Source: Candidatus Sulfopaludibacter sp. SbA3
Lineage (GTDB): Bacteria > Acidobacteriota > Terriglobia > 20CM-2-55-15
Reading direction: 5' to 3'
DNA length: 6,146 bases
Assembly: GCA_945861845.1 (NCBI GenBank)
Contig: CAMAWS010000218.1
Span: 1-6,146, forward strand
Both the position numbers and the translations under genes were made by a program. The stretch's first letter is position 1; every line of letters begins with the position of its first letter. Below the pieces are notes generated by a model. That model was given only the letters and a program-made list of their open reading frames with translations, had not been told where the DNA came from and did not search any database. Shown in pieces: positions 6,136-6,146 of the stretch.

Positions 6136-6146
6136 TTCGGGGACAG

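Overview
The window looks chromosomal and acidobacterial. The strongest clue is the long secreted protein at 341-2335. Its lamin-tail domain is followed by modules such as GLAIANPNSQ and FFPHLADGAGHTTQF, which I associate with Solibacter-like Acidobacteria. This assignment rests on sequence style alone.

Layout. Five genes read leftward on the minus strand. From 5566 down to 2421 there is a tightly coupled trio: a dTDP-4-dehydrorhamnose reductase (rfbD/rmlD), a membrane-anchored family-2 glycosyltransferase that abuts it (TGAATG), and a GT4/GT1-type glycosyltransferase that overlaps the previous gene by four bases (ATGA). After an 85-bp gap comes the secreted lamin-tail protein (2335-341). After an 86-bp gap comes the start of another family-2 glycosyltransferase, which runs off the left edge. 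Together this is part of a cell-surface polysaccharide locus: RmlD completes dTDP-L-rhamnose and the transferases probably add rhamnose and other sugars to a lipid-linked glycan.

On the other side of an 89-bp divergent intergenic region, a peroxiredoxin reads rightward (5656-6135). It has an in-frame TGA at codon 51, exactly where the peroxidatic cysteine of the PLAFTPV-C-T motif belongs. The frame stays open and peroxiredoxin-like on both sides of the TGA, there is a strong ribosome binding site at the upstream start, and a stem-loop with bacterial SECIS geometry follows the TGA. The best reading is a selenocysteine-containing peroxiredoxin, a gene that standard gene callers would truncate to an 87-residue fragment or call a pseudogene. 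This is the most notable item in the window. Secondary points are a 24-nt REP-like palindrome inside the anchored glycosyltransferase gene and an internal duplication in the secreted protein.

I see no tRNA, rRNA, CRISPR array, insertion sequence or convincing rho-independent terminator.
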